NCBI RefSeq assembly: GCF_001747895.1
Contig: NZ_LNNB01000012.1
Coordinates: 1 to 64,000, forward strand
Direction of reading: 5' to 3'
Origin: Staphylococcus equorum
Lineage (GTDB): Bacteria; Bacillota; Bacilli; Staphylococcales; Staphylococcaceae
Length of the DNA stretch: 64,000 bases
The notes beneath the pieces are model-generated. The model saw only the letters and a list, made by a program, of their open reading frames with translations, made no database searches and was not told the DNA's origin. The position numbers and the translations under genes were made by a program. Position 1 is the stretch's first letter, and each line of letters begins with the position of its first letter. Shown here one piece after another: positions 34,366 to 43,293 of this stretch.

Positions 34366-34400
34366 GGAGGCTGGGACACAAAAAATTGTCTCAGCCTCAA
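34366..34400. terminator. Staphylococcal GAGGCTGGGACA-type hairpin
   Basis: GAGGCTGGGACA / TGTCTCAGCCTC stem, a common staphylococcal intergenic hairpin lying between convergent genes. Confidence 0.7.
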
Positions 34401-34438
34401 TCATATTCTAAATAGATTTTCTAAAAAATTGCAATGCT

Positions 34439-34804
34439 TTATGGACGGAAATAAGCATCTTCAGAAATCAATATCTTGATACCACGATATATATTTTTGA
34501 TTGTGTACCAAATGGTTACCACTAATAAAAGGATGGCCACCACAATCGCTATGATTGCAATTGTAGTATTCTGTTGATCAATTATTGTAGTTCCAAACGC
34601 TACGCTTAAAACTAATAGTATTGGTCCAATATACGTTATAATATGATAGACTAATGATTTTGCTGCATGCGTTGAAGCGGGTTTATCAGCAAAAATCCAA
34701 AGGATAATAGGTAATATAATTGGTGCAAAGAATATACTGAAATAACTGACTGCTGCTAATACACGCCCACTTTGTGTGTCATGATGTAACATTTTTTCGC
34801 TCAT
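34439..34804 (-). CDS. DUF4870-type membrane protein
   Basis: This 121-residue protein has three to four hydrophobic helices. The segment RVLAAVSYFSIFFAPIILPIILWIFADK, then HAAKSLVYHIITYIG, is typical of DUF4870/Tic20-like small membrane proteins. Start ATG 34804 follows GAGGTG by six bases. Function unknown. Confidence 0.75.
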   Translation of the reverse strand: MSEKMLHHDTQSGRVLAAVSYFSIFFAPIILPIILWIFADKPASTHAAKSLVYHIITYIGPILLVLSVAFGTTIIDQQNTTIAIIAIVVAILLLVVTIWYTIKNIYRGIKILISEDAYFRP

Positions 34805-34944
34805 TTGTATCACCTCAATTGGATAATAACAAGAATAATCATTGAAATATAGACATATTGCTTCATCTAACAGTATTGTAAGATATGAGCTTCGTTAAAA
34901 GAATAATGAAATATTGGATTATAAATAGAGAAGAGGTAATCACT

Positions 34945-35523
34945 ATGAAAATTTATTTAGTTCGTCATGGAGAATCGCAGTCAAATTACGATAAAAAACA
35001 AGGAAAAAAATACTTTTGTGGTCAATTAGATGTACCTTTAACAGAAAGTGGTGTATATTCTGCTCAATTACTGCAAAGCTATTTTGAAAAAAAGAATATT
35101 GAACACGTGTATATATCTGATTTGACTCGCACGAGACAAACATATAATGCGATATTTGATAAGCACATTCCAGCGAGTGTGACCCCTTTATTAAGAGAGC
35201 GTTCTTTAGGCATCTTTGAAGGTAAAATGATAGATGCAATTGAACAAAATCCTGAATATCATGCTTATTTTAATGATGAAAATTTGCTTGCTTTTCGTCA
35301 TAGTTTCACACAAAAAGCCCCTGAAGGAGAAAGCTATTCGGATGTATTACAGCGTGTTGAACAATTTTTTGACCAAGAACTTGATCCGTCTTTAGAGTCT
35401 ATCGCAATTGTTGCGCATCAGGTCGTAATCAGATGTTTTCTTGTTTACTTACGCTATGAAACGAAAGAAACTGTAATTGATAGAAAAATAGAAAATTGTG
35501 TACCCTATGAACTTGAAATGTAA
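34945..35523 (+). CDS. Histidine phosphatase-family protein (phosphoglycerate mutase-like)
   Basis: This 192-residue protein has the catalytic LVRHGESQSNY at residues 4-14, the SDLTRTRQT substrate loop, the second-base ERSLGIFEG and a late AHQ (IVAHQVVIR) where most members have GHG. It may be a phosphatase of a small sugar phosphate or nucleotide. I start at 34945, after AGAGG; the frame extends 20 residues upstream without support. Confidence 0.83.
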   Translation: MKIYLVRHGESQSNYDKKQGKKYFCGQLDVPLTESGVYSAQLLQSYFEKKNIEHVYISDLTRTRQTYNAIFDKHIPASVTPLLRERSLGIFEGKMIDAIEQNPEYHAYFNDENLLAFRHSFTQKAPEGESYSDVLQRVEQFFDQELDPSLESIAIVAHQVVIRCFLVYLRYETKETVIDRKIENCVPYELEM

Positions 35524-35531
35524 GACAAACA

Positions 35532-35577
35532 AAAAACCTGAACTGCGACGTTGCCGGTTCAGGTTTAATATTTTTTA
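35532..35577. terminator. Terminator between convergent genes
   Basis: Stem AAACCTGAAC / GTTCAGGTTT followed by TAATATTTTTT; overlaps the end of the convergent small ORF. Confidence 0.7.
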
Positions 35578-35780
35578 GCTGCTGTTAAGCTATCATGAAA
35601 TCCTTGGAATAATGTATTGATATTGTCTAAAAAGCTTCCGACAATAACAGCCAGTATGACGTAAGTTACACTTAGCGCAATTGTTCTAAAAGAAACGACG
35701 CCATATTTTTCTTTCTTCTCAAAGAGATTAAAAGCTATGAAAATAGCAGCCATGGCACCTATTAAAATAGTTAATATCAT
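35565..35780 (-). CDS. Small two-TM membrane protein (71 aa)
   Basis: This protein has helices at residues 1-18 (MILTILIGAMAAIFIAF) and ~33-50, a KEKYG basic loop and an amphipathic C-terminus. AAGGAGG precedes ATG by ten bases. No family recognised. Confidence 0.65.
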   Translation of the reverse strand: MILTILIGAMAAIFIAFNLFEKKEKYGVVSFRTIALSVTYVILAVIVGSFLDNINTLFQGFHDSLTAAKKY

Positions 35781-35894
35781 AACAGTGTGGCCTCCTTAAA
35801 TTTATTAATGAGTGGCTGTGCTTCTAATAACGTATTTCTTAACTTGTATATAGCTTAACAAATTAAGCTTTGAGAAAAACAGGATAATCATATT

Positions 35895-35924
35895 AAAAAA
35901 CCTTACAATCATGTAAGGTTTTTT
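35895..35924. terminator. Short hairpin terminator
   Basis: AAAAAACCTTACA / TGTAAGGTTTTTT; symmetrical A/T flanks; no adjacent gene on the left strand other than the 71-aa ORF promoter. Confidence 0.6.
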
Positions 35925-36080
35925 ACGAGAATAAGTCAGAGTGTATCAATGTATGAGTAGAAAATAGGCTCAACGCCTTTGCCATCATGGAAAGGTGACA
36001 TGTCATCATTTTGTAACCTTGGCTAAAATTGTGAAACATAAATGAAAAGCATGACGCTAAAACAACAATCTTTTGACACA

Positions 36081-36118
36081 AATGAGGCTAGGGCGTTAAT
36101 ACATGTCTTAGCCTCATT
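36081..36118. repeat. Staphylococcal AATGAGGCTAGG-type hairpin
   Basis: AATGAGGCTAgG / cTTAGCCTCATT stem, related in form to the GAGGCTGGGACA spacer hairpins at 34366. It lies downstream of the minus-strand lipoprotein gene and may end its transcript. Confidence 0.5.
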
Positions 36119-36207
36119 CATTATATAGTCAGCTTTGCCGGGATAGAATTATACGACGAAATCTTGTTGGAAAAATTAGATTTCATTGTCCTACTCCCAT
36201 TTGTCAT

Positions 36208-36834
36208 CTATTTATCTACTGCGTCACTTTCAATTCCTTTTTCATCAAGGAATTTCTTAATTGATTTTTGCTTTTTATGATTTACATTTCCGGCAACTTT
36301 AGCAGGAACGTCAACAACGTTGAGGTCATTGTCAGGTTGGTAATCTATTTCTTCAATTTCTTTATCAACGTTTTTAATTGTAGTGTTTAGGGATGTAAAA
36401 TAAGCGATAATTTCATCGAGATTATCTTTATAACCGCTTGGCATGTTGTTATCTTCTACGAAATTTTTAAAATGAAGGTCATTTTTAATTGCATTATTCG
36501 ATAAATCTGATAAACGTTTTTCTTGTGCATCAGTGATTTTTGTATCTGTACCTATTTGTTTGTCTAACTTATATTGCATGAGGTATTTATTATCAATAAT
36601 AAGTGAGTTAACATCTAAATATTTTTTAATCGCTTTATTCATTTCATCTTCACTAATATCTTCACCCTTTTTATCTGAATGGAAGATATCTTTCTCAGCC
36701 AATTTGCTCACATTTTTTGGTGCATTGCGTTCATTATGTTCCTCTTGTTCATCATCTTCTGTATTACCATTTGAACATGCTGCGAGTATGACAGCTAGCA
36801 CCAAAACTAACGATAAAAGTATACTTTTCTTCAT
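36208..36834 (-). CDS. NDxxF-motif lipoprotein
   Basis: This 208-residue lipoprotein has the lipobox LAAC at residues 17-20, a charged linker, then a helical domain with the namesake NDLHF followed by KNFVEDNNMPSGY. In S. aureus a gene of this family lies near ahpF, as here. Function unknown; outer membrane-leaflet location is inferred from the lipobox. AAAGGAG precedes ATG. Confidence 0.85.
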   Translation of the reverse strand: MKKSILLSLVLVLAVILAACSNGNTEDDEQEEHNERNAPKNVSKLAEKDIFHSDKKGEDISEDEMNKAIKKYLDVNSLIIDNKYLMQYKLDKQIGTDTKITDAQEKRLSDLSNNAIKNDLHFKNFVEDNNMPSGYKDNLDEIIAYFTSLNTTIKNVDKEIEEIDYQPDNDLNVVDVPAKVAGNVNHKKQKSIKKFLDEKGIESDAVDK

Positions 36835-37182
36835 AAATAATATTGCTCCTTTAATAATAAGTCGTTCTATTTTAACAGTCCCATTGTATGTTTACATACG
36901 TTCTTAGAAAATTATAACTTAAGCGTATCATGTAGTGCTATCTATTTGTATGATGAATTAAATAATAAACGCACAATCTATTGAACAAATGAATGGTGTA
37001 AGAGGATAATTGCTATATAAATTTAAAAATTCATTAGATTTTCATTATAAAATGTTAGCTAATTTAAATAATTAATCGCATAGATACAAGAATAAGCATA
37101 TAAGGGTTAAACTCAGATTTAAAAGAGAAAAGTATACAAATAAAAAGAGAAGCACATATAGATTTTGTTAAGCGTATGCGAT
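36835..37182. other. Intergenic, AT-rich
   Basis: No gene or clear structure before the dispersed repeat that starts at 37183. Confidence 0.4.
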
Positions 37183-37285
37183 TTTGTTGGGAGTTTGTGT
37201 GCACTTTTTCCGCGGGAACACAGCCTAATCCTGTATGCTTCGACTAGTGATTCTCCCGCATAAGTTTGCCCAAATCACTGCTAGT
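37183..37285. repeat. Dispersed intergenic repeat, copy 2
   Basis: Contains TTTTGTTGGGAGTTTGTGTG, CGCGGGAACACAGCCTAATC, CTGTATGCTTCGACTAGTGA and GCCCAAATCACT, matching copies at 15936 and 45442 block by block. A TATAAAAAAACAAACCACTT terminator follows in the same spacing as in copy 3. Confidence 0.65.
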
Positions 37286-37345
37286 GTTCAAATAATATAA
37301 TCCATTATTAGATAATAAATAAGAACTGTTTCAAGGAAAAAACTA

Positions 37346-37383
37346 TAAAAAAACAAACCACTTGCTTTTGCAAGTGGTTTGTC
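37346..37383 (-). terminator. Terminator downstream of ahpF
   Basis: Stem ACAAACCACTTGC / GCAAGTGGTTTGT with a seven-T run on the minus strand. A second small hairpin (GAGAAGAACC / GGGTTCTC, 37391-37413) lies between it and ahpF. Confidence 0.75.
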
Positions 37384-37448
37384 AATGTTAAGAGAAGAAC
37401 CGCATAAGGGTTCTCCTTAATCTTTATTGTTAAATGAAAGGGGTGCGA

Positions 37449-38972
37449 TTAATGTCTGATGATATAATCAAAAGCGTTTAATGCTGCATTTGCACCAGCA
37501 CCCATAGAAATAATAATTTGTTTGTTACGATCATCGGTAACATCACCAGCAGCAAAAATACCAGGGATGCTTGTAGCATTCTTACGATCAATTACTATTT
37601 CTTTAGCTTGGTTTAATTCAACATAATTATCAAGCCATTCAGTGTTTGGTAATAAACCAATTTGAACAAAGATACCTTCGAGTTCTAAAGTATGATCTTC
37701 GCCAAGTGATTTATCCTGATATTTAATACCAGTTACTGCACTGTCACCTAAAACTTCTGTTGTTTGAGCATTTTTAATTATAGTTACGTTTGGCAAAGAA
37801 GCCAAACGTTCTTGTAATACGTTGTCTGCTTTCAGCGTAGCGTTACGTTCAAGTAACGTTACGTGTTTAACGATACCTGCAAGATCGATTGCAGCTTCGA
37901 CTCCAGAATTACCGCCGCCTACAACAGCAACATTTTTATTTTCAAATAATGGACCATCACAATGTGGGCAGAATGCAACGCCTTTATTGATTAATTCTTC
38001 CTCACCAGGCACTTCTAGCTTGCGCCAACGCGCACCTGTTGAAATAATAACAGTTTTACTTGTTAATTGTGCACCATTATCTAAAGTGACAATGATACCA
38101 TCGTCTGTTTTTTCAATATCACTGGCACGAATACCAGTCATTACATCAATATTGTATTGTTTAATATGATCTTCGAGTGCTGAAGTAAATTTTGGTCCAT
38201 CTGTTTCTTTAACAGTGACAAAGTTTTCGATAGTAGCGGTATCGTTGACCTGACCCCCGATGCGATCCGCAACAATACCTGTACGTAAACCTTTACGTGC
38301 AGTATAAATTGCTGCACTACCACTTGCAGGTCCACCTCCGACAATTAGTACATCATATGGATCTTTGTCGTTAAATTCAGCTGGGTCTGCTTGACTGCCT
38401 AAGTTTGCTAATATATCTTGAACTGTCATACGTCCGTTACCAAATTCTTCTCCATCTAGGAAAATTGCAGGAACGGCCATAATGTCTTCAGACTCTTCTC
38501 TAAAGATAGATCCGTCTACCATAGAATGTGTGATATTTGGATTTACCAAACTCATTAAGTTTAAAGCTTGAACAACGTCGGGACATTTTTGACAAGTTAG
38601 ACTAATAAAAGTCTCAAAATGTAACGGACGGTCTAAAGCTTTGATTTGATCTATAACTGCTTGTTCTTCTTTTGGTGCACGACCGCTTACTTGTAATAAA
38701 GCGAGAACAAGAGAGTTGAACTCATGACCCATTGGTAAACCAGCGAATGTAATACCTGTTTCTTCACCAGGTCTATTAATAGAAAAGCTTGGTGTACGTT
38801 TAAGGTCAACTTCTTCTATAGTAATGCGAGATGACATCTCTGCTACTTCGTCTAATAATTCTTTTAATTCTTTAGACTTTTCATCTGTACCAAAACTTGC
38901 ACTTAGTACAACGTCACCTTCCATTAATTGAAGTAATTGTTGTAATTGTGATTTTAGCTGATCATTAAGCAT
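37449..38972 (-). CDS. ahpF: Alkyl hydroperoxide reductase subunit F
   Basis: This 507-residue flavoprotein has the N-terminal tandem thioredoxin-fold domain with LTCQKCPDVV (redox Cys-x2-Cys), then a thioredoxin-reductase-like part with FAD motif VGGGPASGSAAIYTARKG and second disulfide FCPHCDGP. It passes electrons from NADH to AhpC. The gene follows ahpC by 16 bases. Confidence 0.96.
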   Translation of the reverse strand: MLNDQLKSQLQQLLQLMEGDVVLSASFGTDEKSKELKELLDEVAEMSSRITIEEVDLKRTPSFSINRPGEETGITFAGLPMGHEFNSLVLALLQVSGRAPKEEQAVIDQIKALDRPLHFETFISLTCQKCPDVVQALNLMSLVNPNITHSMVDGSIFREESEDIMAVPAIFLDGEEFGNGRMTVQDILANLGSQADPAEFNDKDPYDVLIVGGGPASGSAAIYTARKGLRTGIVADRIGGQVNDTATIENFVTVKETDGPKFTSALEDHIKQYNIDVMTGIRASDIEKTDDGIIVTLDNGAQLTSKTVIISTGARWRKLEVPGEEELINKGVAFCPHCDGPLFENKNVAVVGGGNSGVEAAIDLAGIVKHVTLLERNATLKADNVLQERLASLPNVTIIKNAQTTEVLGDSAVTGIKYQDKSLGEDHTLELEGIFVQIGLLPNTEWLDNYVELNQAKEIVIDRKNATSIPGIFAAGDVTDDRNKQIIISMGAGANAALNAFDYIIRH

Positions 38973-38988
38973 TTAAATCAATGCCTCC

Positions 38989-39558
38989 TTAGATTTTACC
39001 TACTAAGTCAAGACCAGGTTGTAATGTTTCTGAACCTTCTTCCCATTTAGCTGGGCAAACTTCGCCTGGGTGTTGACGTACATATTGTGCTGCTTTGATT
39101 TTGTGTACCAATGTACTTGCGTCACGGCCGATACCGTCAGCATTCACTTCAGCTGCTTGTACAATACCGTCAGGGTCTACGATGAAAGTACCACGTTGAG
39201 CTAAACCTAATTCTTCATCTAATACATCAAAACTACGAGTGATTGTTTGAGAAGGGTCACCAATCATAGTGTATTGGATTTTGTTAATGGCTTCTGAATG
39301 GTCATGCCAAGCTTTGTGTACGAAATGCGTATCAGTTGATACTGAGTACACGTTTACGCCTAATTCTTGTAATTTATCATATTGTCCTTGTAAATCTTCT
39401 AATTCAGTTGGACATACGAATGAGAAGTCTGCTGGATAGAAGCAAACAACACTCCATGAACCTTTTAAGTTTTCATCTGAAACTTCGAAAAACTCATCTT
39501 GCTTTGGATCATAAGCGTTAGCTGTGAATGGTAAAATTTCTTTGTTAATTAAAGACAT
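38989..39558 (-). CDS. ahpC: Alkyl hydroperoxide reductase subunit C (peroxiredoxin)
   Basis: This 189-residue typical 2-Cys peroxiredoxin has the peroxidatic Cys49 in [13 protein letters not shown] and the resolving Cys in GEVCPAKW. It reduces hydrogen peroxide and organic peroxides, recycled by AhpF. AGGAGG precedes ATG. First gene of ahpCF, under a PerR-like box. Confidence 0.97.
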   Translation of the reverse strand: MSLINKEILPFTANAYDPKQDEFFEVSDENLKGSWSVVCFYPADFSFVCPTELEDLQGQYDKLQELGVNVYSVSTDTHFVHKAWHDHSEAINKIQYTMIGDPSQTITRSFDVLDEELGLAQRGTFIVDPDGIVQAAEVNADGIGRDASTLVHKIKAAQYVRQHPGEVCPAKWEEGSETLQPGLDLVGKI

Positions 39559-39617
39559 AAAAAAACATCCTCCTGATTGATTAACTAATTTTGATTAGAA
39601 TATTAGTTAAGTAGATT

Positions 39618-39647
39618 ATTATAGTTTGTTAATTGTAATGATTCTAA
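39618..39647 (-). promoter_or_regulatory. ahpC promoter with PerR box
   Basis: On the minus strand TTAGAATCATTACAA (39633-39647) matches 13 of 15 positions of the PerR box TTATAATNATTATAA. The -10 TATAAT is at 39618-39623, with TTAGAA as a weak -35 eighteen bases before. Peroxide induction through PerR is expected, as in S. aureus. Confidence 0.75.
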
Positions 39648-39720
39648 TCTTTCACGTACTATTATTGCACGCTCATATATTCTCGTCAACGATGAAAGGC
39701 TATATATAAAAGTGTAAAAT

Positions 39721-39785
39721 AACGCTCTGTGTGTGCTTTTGAACCATTAGTGACAAGTGAAAACATGCACGTAAAAGAGAGCGTT
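39721..39785. other. Long imperfect hairpin upstream of ahpC
   Basis: Outer stem AACGCTCT / AGAGCGTT encloses about 49 bases with further partial pairing (GTGTGTGC with GCACG). There is no ORF. It may be a structured RNA, a transposon-relic repeat or a weak terminator. Confidence 0.35.
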
Positions 39786-39816
39786 TACATAGTTGATATA
39801 ATCTTTCTACATATTA

Positions 39817-39875
39817 AATAGCCTTTCAATTCTCAACTAAACATATGAAACTGAGAAGAAAGGCTTGTTATTTAT
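39817..39875 (-). terminator. Terminator of the ABC-2 exporter operon
   Basis: GCCTTTC-ATTCTCA / TGAGAAGAAAGGC stem. It sits beyond the permease gene on its 3' side. Confidence 0.55.
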
Positions 39876-39939
39876 TAAATTGGCTTAAAAACATGAATTA
39901 CACAGCTTTTCAGAGCATTTTTTACAATTTTGTGAACGA

Positions 39940-40647
39940 CTAGCGTTTACGGAATTTATACTTATAAGTAATGAACAACGAAACCATAATAAGAATAAAC
40001 CAAATCAGAAGATATAGTAGGCTCAAGCTAGCATTATTGATTTCTAATTCTAAAATTAAGCCAAAAGGTAATATTTCCAGTACTTTGTCGAAAAAGCCTA
40101 ATTTTATAACACCCTCTAAGGTATTAAATATTGGTGTCATGCCGAAGAGAATGAAGGGCACCATCATTAATGTTGTGGCAGTACCAACAGTATTAGACAA
40201 CAAACCAAAGACTAAACCAAGGACAAGGTAAAAGCATAGCATGACTGCAAGTCCTAAATAAGTTTGAAAATCGAAATTCACGTTACTGTTCACAATCATT
40301 AAGCTTATGATAGTCGTAATGATTGTGATTATAAACGTGATGATGACTTTAGAAAACAATATTTCAATATTAGATGCTGGCGACTCTACTAAGCCTTTCA
40401 ATGTACCTTTTTCATTTTCTTCAGAGATCATTGTGATAAGAGGTGATGTAGCAACAAAAACAAATGCCATGTTAATTATGATGAACTGCATTACAGTCGG
40501 TGCGCTTTGAACTGTATTTGTAGTTGGAATGATACTGTAAAATATACTGATTAATATGATCATTAACGGCATGAAAATAATGGAAGGATTTCGTATAGAT
40601 TCTTTAAAGTCTTTCTCTAACAGTGCTGACAAGCGTGTAATATTCAT
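39940..40647 (-). CDS. ABC-2 type permease
   Basis: This 235-residue integral membrane protein has six helices and an N-terminal cytoplasmic segment ALLEKDFKESIRNPSII typical of ABC-2 exporters. The ATG at 40647 lies ten bases after AAAGGAG, just after the ATPase stop; a TTG nine bases earlier is less likely. Together with the ATPase gene it forms a two-component exporter. The substrate is unknown. Confidence 0.87.
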   Translation of the reverse strand: MNITRLSALLEKDFKESIRNPSIIFMPLMIILISIFYSIIPTTNTVQSAPTVMQFIIINMAFVFVATSPLITMISEENEKGTLKGLVESPASNIEILFSKVIITFIITIITTIISLMIVNSNVNFDFQTYLGLAVMLCFYLVLGLVFGLLSNTVGTATTLMMVPFILFGMTPIFNTLEGVIKLGFFDKVLEILPFGLILELEINNASLSLLYLLIWFILIMVSLFITYKYKFRKR

Positions 40648-40648
40648 A

Positions 40649-41497
40649 CTAAACAAGCTCCTTTCCAGTGATTTTCAAGAAAACATCGCCAAGCGTAGGT
40701 AAATCAGATGAAATGTATTTTAAATCATTTGCTTCGAGCATATCTGTAATATACTGTGCAGATTCGGTAGTCATGGGTAAGGTTTTTTCTCGATTATTAT
40801 TATGAATGACCTTAATTGTATGATTTGCATGATTAAAGCGAAAGTTCTCTGGTGTATCAAGTTCTTTGAGTACACCTGACTCTATAAAAGCCACGCGATC
40901 GCATAAGGCGTTTGCTTCTTCCATATTATGTGTTGTTAAAAATATCGTTGTGCCACGTTCGTTTAATGCTTTAAGGCCTTTATGCACATGTTGAATTGTC
41001 ATAGGGTCTAAAGATGCTGTTGGTTCATCTAAAAATAATAGTTCAGGTTGATGTAAGATTGCTTTAGCAAGTAGTACACGTTGCTTCATACCAGCAGACA
41101 AGTTTTTAAATAATGATTTTTTATCCTGTGTTAGACCAACAAATTCTAAAGCTTCATCAATTTTTTGTAATGGTAGTTTGTTAAGTTTTGCGAATAACTT
41201 TAAGTTATCCCAAATGCTTTGGCGTTCATAAGCAGTGCTGTGATCTGTAAGGATACCAATTTTTGACATAAAGTTGCTCGTGCCTATTTCAGAACCATTG
41301 TGTCCAAGAACATTTAGACTACCTTTAGACGGATCGTATGTTCCAGTTAACATTTTAATTGTTGTCGTCTTGCCAGAGCCACTAGGACCAAGGAAACCAA
41401 AAATCTCCCCTTTTTTCACAGTGAAATTCATATCTTTAATTGCTATTTTGTTTTTAAATGACTTTGTTACATGATTCATTTCAATTATGTGTTCCAT
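40649..41497 (-). CDS. ABC transporter ATP-binding protein
   Basis: This 282-residue ATPase has Walker A GPSGSGKTT at residues ~35-43, signature LSAGMKQRVLLAKAIL, Walker B LLFLDEPTASLD and H-loop LTTHNMEEA. The C-terminal ~60 residues form the extra domain common in drug or lipid exporters. It is encoded between the LytTR regulator and the permease. Drug or antimicrobial export is one possibility but cannot be shown. Confidence 0.92.
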   Translation of the reverse strand: MEHIIEMNHVTKSFKNKIAIKDMNFTVKKGEIFGFLGPSGSGKTTTIKMLTGTYDPSKGSLNVLGHNGSEIGTSNFMSKIGILTDHSTAYERQSIWDNLKLFAKLNKLPLQKIDEALEFVGLTQDKKSLFKNLSAGMKQRVLLAKAILHQPELLFLDEPTASLDPMTIQHVHKGLKALNERGTTIFLTTHNMEEANALCDRVAFIESGVLKELDTPENFRFNHANHTIKVIHNNNREKTLPMTTESAQYITDMLEANDLKYISSDLPTLGDVFLKITGKELV

Positions 41498-41592
41498 TAA
41501 ATTACCTCCTTTTGAATTAACTTCAGCATAGCGTGTTCACGCGAATCTGACGTTCAAAAGAAGGTGAAATGTAACGTATAAGTGTTGAATGG

Positions 41593-42525
41593 TTACTCAT
41601 TAATATTGAAAAATCGTTCTATTTCTTTTGCTTTCTGCCTAGATAAAGGGATTAGCATTTCCTTAGTATTATTGAGTCGTATCGAATAGTTGTTTTTAGA
41701 CCAAGAAATAATTTCACTGACTTTTTGTAAGTTTACGATATAAGAACGATGACATCTATAAAAACCGTAAGGAACAATAATCGTTTCAATAGATTGTAAA
41801 GTCGTATCATGGGTATATTGTTCATTACCTACATGTATAACCACTTTGCCATCTTGACCTTCTAAGTAATCAATGTCGATAGGATCTAAAAATAACGTTT
41901 TTTCATTAGTTTTAACTGTTAAACGTTTGATTTGTTGACGCTCTAATTGGTTGCTGTCGCTTATATCTTGCTGATGATTGGGTTCATATTGTGATATTTC
42001 TATAGGTTTAAATGTTTTTTCAGTAAGGCGATAACAATTGTTGCTGATAAGTAATGCTTCCTCTGTGTGATTTGTTAATGTAATAATTGAATTGTACTTG
42101 CTGAGTTCATTGAGTAAGTTGAGTACGGTGTGTTTTGTTTCAATAGAGACATTTTGTAAAGGTTCTTTAATAATAAATTTCGTTTCAGGTACAAGGAATA
42201 ATTTTGCTAAATGGACGAGTTTAAGTTCAGATGTTGTGAGCTTTTTAATTTTCTTGTGGTTGAAGGAGAATAACTTACATTCATAAAGGACTGTATCTAA
42301 GGATAATTTTGAATCGTACCACTTACACCAAAATTTAATGATTTCTTTTACTGATAGTCGCTCTGGTAGTGGTGCTTTAAGCGTGTATGTCTTGAATCCA
42401 CTCGTATCTTGATTGAGTTCTATAATCGAATTTTGAAACTCATCTTCTGTGACAATAGTAGCTAAATCATTTTGAAGTTCAACTAATCTATTATCTTTTA
42501 CAAATAATTCTATGTGTTTAACCAT
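41593..42525 (-). CDS. Pseudo-ABC-ATPase / LytTR fusion regulator
   Basis: The 310-residue protein has two parts. Residues ~1-185 look like a degenerate ABC ATPase without Walker A: LTTSELKLVHLAKLF replaces the signature/helix, FIIKEPLQNVSIE the Walker B/D-loop region, and LTNHTEEALLISNNCYRLTE the H-loop region. Residues ~205-308 are a LytTR DNA-binding domain (LDPIDIDYLEGQDGKVVIH, FYRCHRSYIVNLQKV, IPLSRQKAKEIERFF). There is no receiver domain. It is encoded 95 bases upstream of the exporter genes, so it probably controls them, perhaps by contact with the real ATPase. Regulators of this build exist in Firmicutes. Confidence 0.75.
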   Translation of the reverse strand: MVKHIELFVKDNRLVELQNDLATIVTEDEFQNSIIELNQDTSGFKTYTLKAPLPERLSVKEIIKFWCKWYDSKLSLDTVLYECKLFSFNHKKIKKLTTSELKLVHLAKLFLVPETKFIIKEPLQNVSIETKHTVLNLLNELSKYNSIITLTNHTEEALLISNNCYRLTEKTFKPIEISQYEPNHQQDISDSNQLERQQIKRLTVKTNEKTLFLDPIDIDYLEGQDGKVVIHVGNEQYTHDTTLQSIETIIVPYGFYRCHRSYIVNLQKVSEIISWSKNNYSIRLNNTKEMLIPLSRQKAKEIERFFNINE

Positions 42526-42596
42526 AAATAATACTCCTATAGTGTATTTATAAAACAGTATAACAAGCTATAGTGATAATGTGTGAGATTTTTATG

Positions 42597-42640
42597 AAAA
42601 AAAGACCTATTTACAGTTTGAAATAGGTCTCGTATTTTTT
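42597..42640 (-). terminator. Terminator after the XRE regulator gene
   Basis: Stem AGACCTATTT / AAATAGGTCT with T-run on the minus strand. Confidence 0.75.
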
Positions 42641-42678
42641 AGAAGTATAAAGTTACTAAAGAAGGTTTTAGCACTTAA

Positions 42679-43032
42679 TTACATGAATGATTGTGTTATC
42701 CACCAAATCATTGCAGCAACAGGAAAGAACAACCACCAGTAACCTGCTAGGAATTCCCAACCATTCATAGCAGGTTTCTCTTTATCATCTGAAACAGGTT
42801 GCTGATATGTTTCAATAATTGTATGTTTAAGTTGCTTGTCTTCTTTAATGAGTTCATCTAATGAGATGTCGAATAGATCGCTCATTTTAATTAACATATC
42901 AATGCTCGGATAGACTTTATTTAATTCCCATTTTGAAATACTTTGGCGTGAAATGTTAAGTATTTCGGCTAAATCATCTTGAGACCAATTTTTTTGTTCT
43001 CTTTGCTCTTTAATCTTTTTACCAATTTCCAT
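42679..43032 (-). CDS. XRE-family regulator with C-terminal membrane helix
   Basis: This 117-residue protein has a helix-turn-helix in residues ~3-60 (IKEQREQKNWSQDDLAEILNISRQSISKWELNKVYPS) and a hydrophobic Trp-rich C-terminal segment (FLAGYWWLFFPVAAMIWWIT) that should insert in the membrane. Membrane-tethered XRE proteins often sense envelope stress. I favour ATG 43032, ten bases after AAAGGA, over GTG 43041. It precedes the LytTR/ABC genes, separated by a terminator. Confidence 0.82.
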   Translation of the reverse strand: MEIGKKIKEQREQKNWSQDDLAEILNISRQSISKWELNKVYPSIDMLIKMSDLFDISLDELIKEDKQLKHTIIETYQQPVSDDKEKPAMNGWEFLAGYWWLFFPVAAMIWWITQSFM

Positions 43033-43243
43033 ATCAACCACATCCTTTGTTTAAAGTTAATCTATTACATGTTCAGCGTCACGAACTTAATGTTATTGTC
43101 TGTCGCAACGACAGGTTGCAATCGCGTGTTTATCATCATTATCAGTTTTTGAAAATTAAATATGTATAAGATTGATTTATGTTCACAGGGATTTATGAAC
43201 AACCTCTTTAATGTAATAATACCCATTTCATTCTATTATAATA

Positions 43244-43278
43244 AAAAACTGACTAAGTTATAACTTAGTCAGTTAATA
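43244..43278 (-). terminator. Terminator after the large catalase gene
   Basis: Stem AACTGACTAAGTT / AACTTAGTCAGTT with T-run on the minus strand. Confidence 0.85.
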
Positions 43279-43293
43279 ATAATTTTGAATTTT

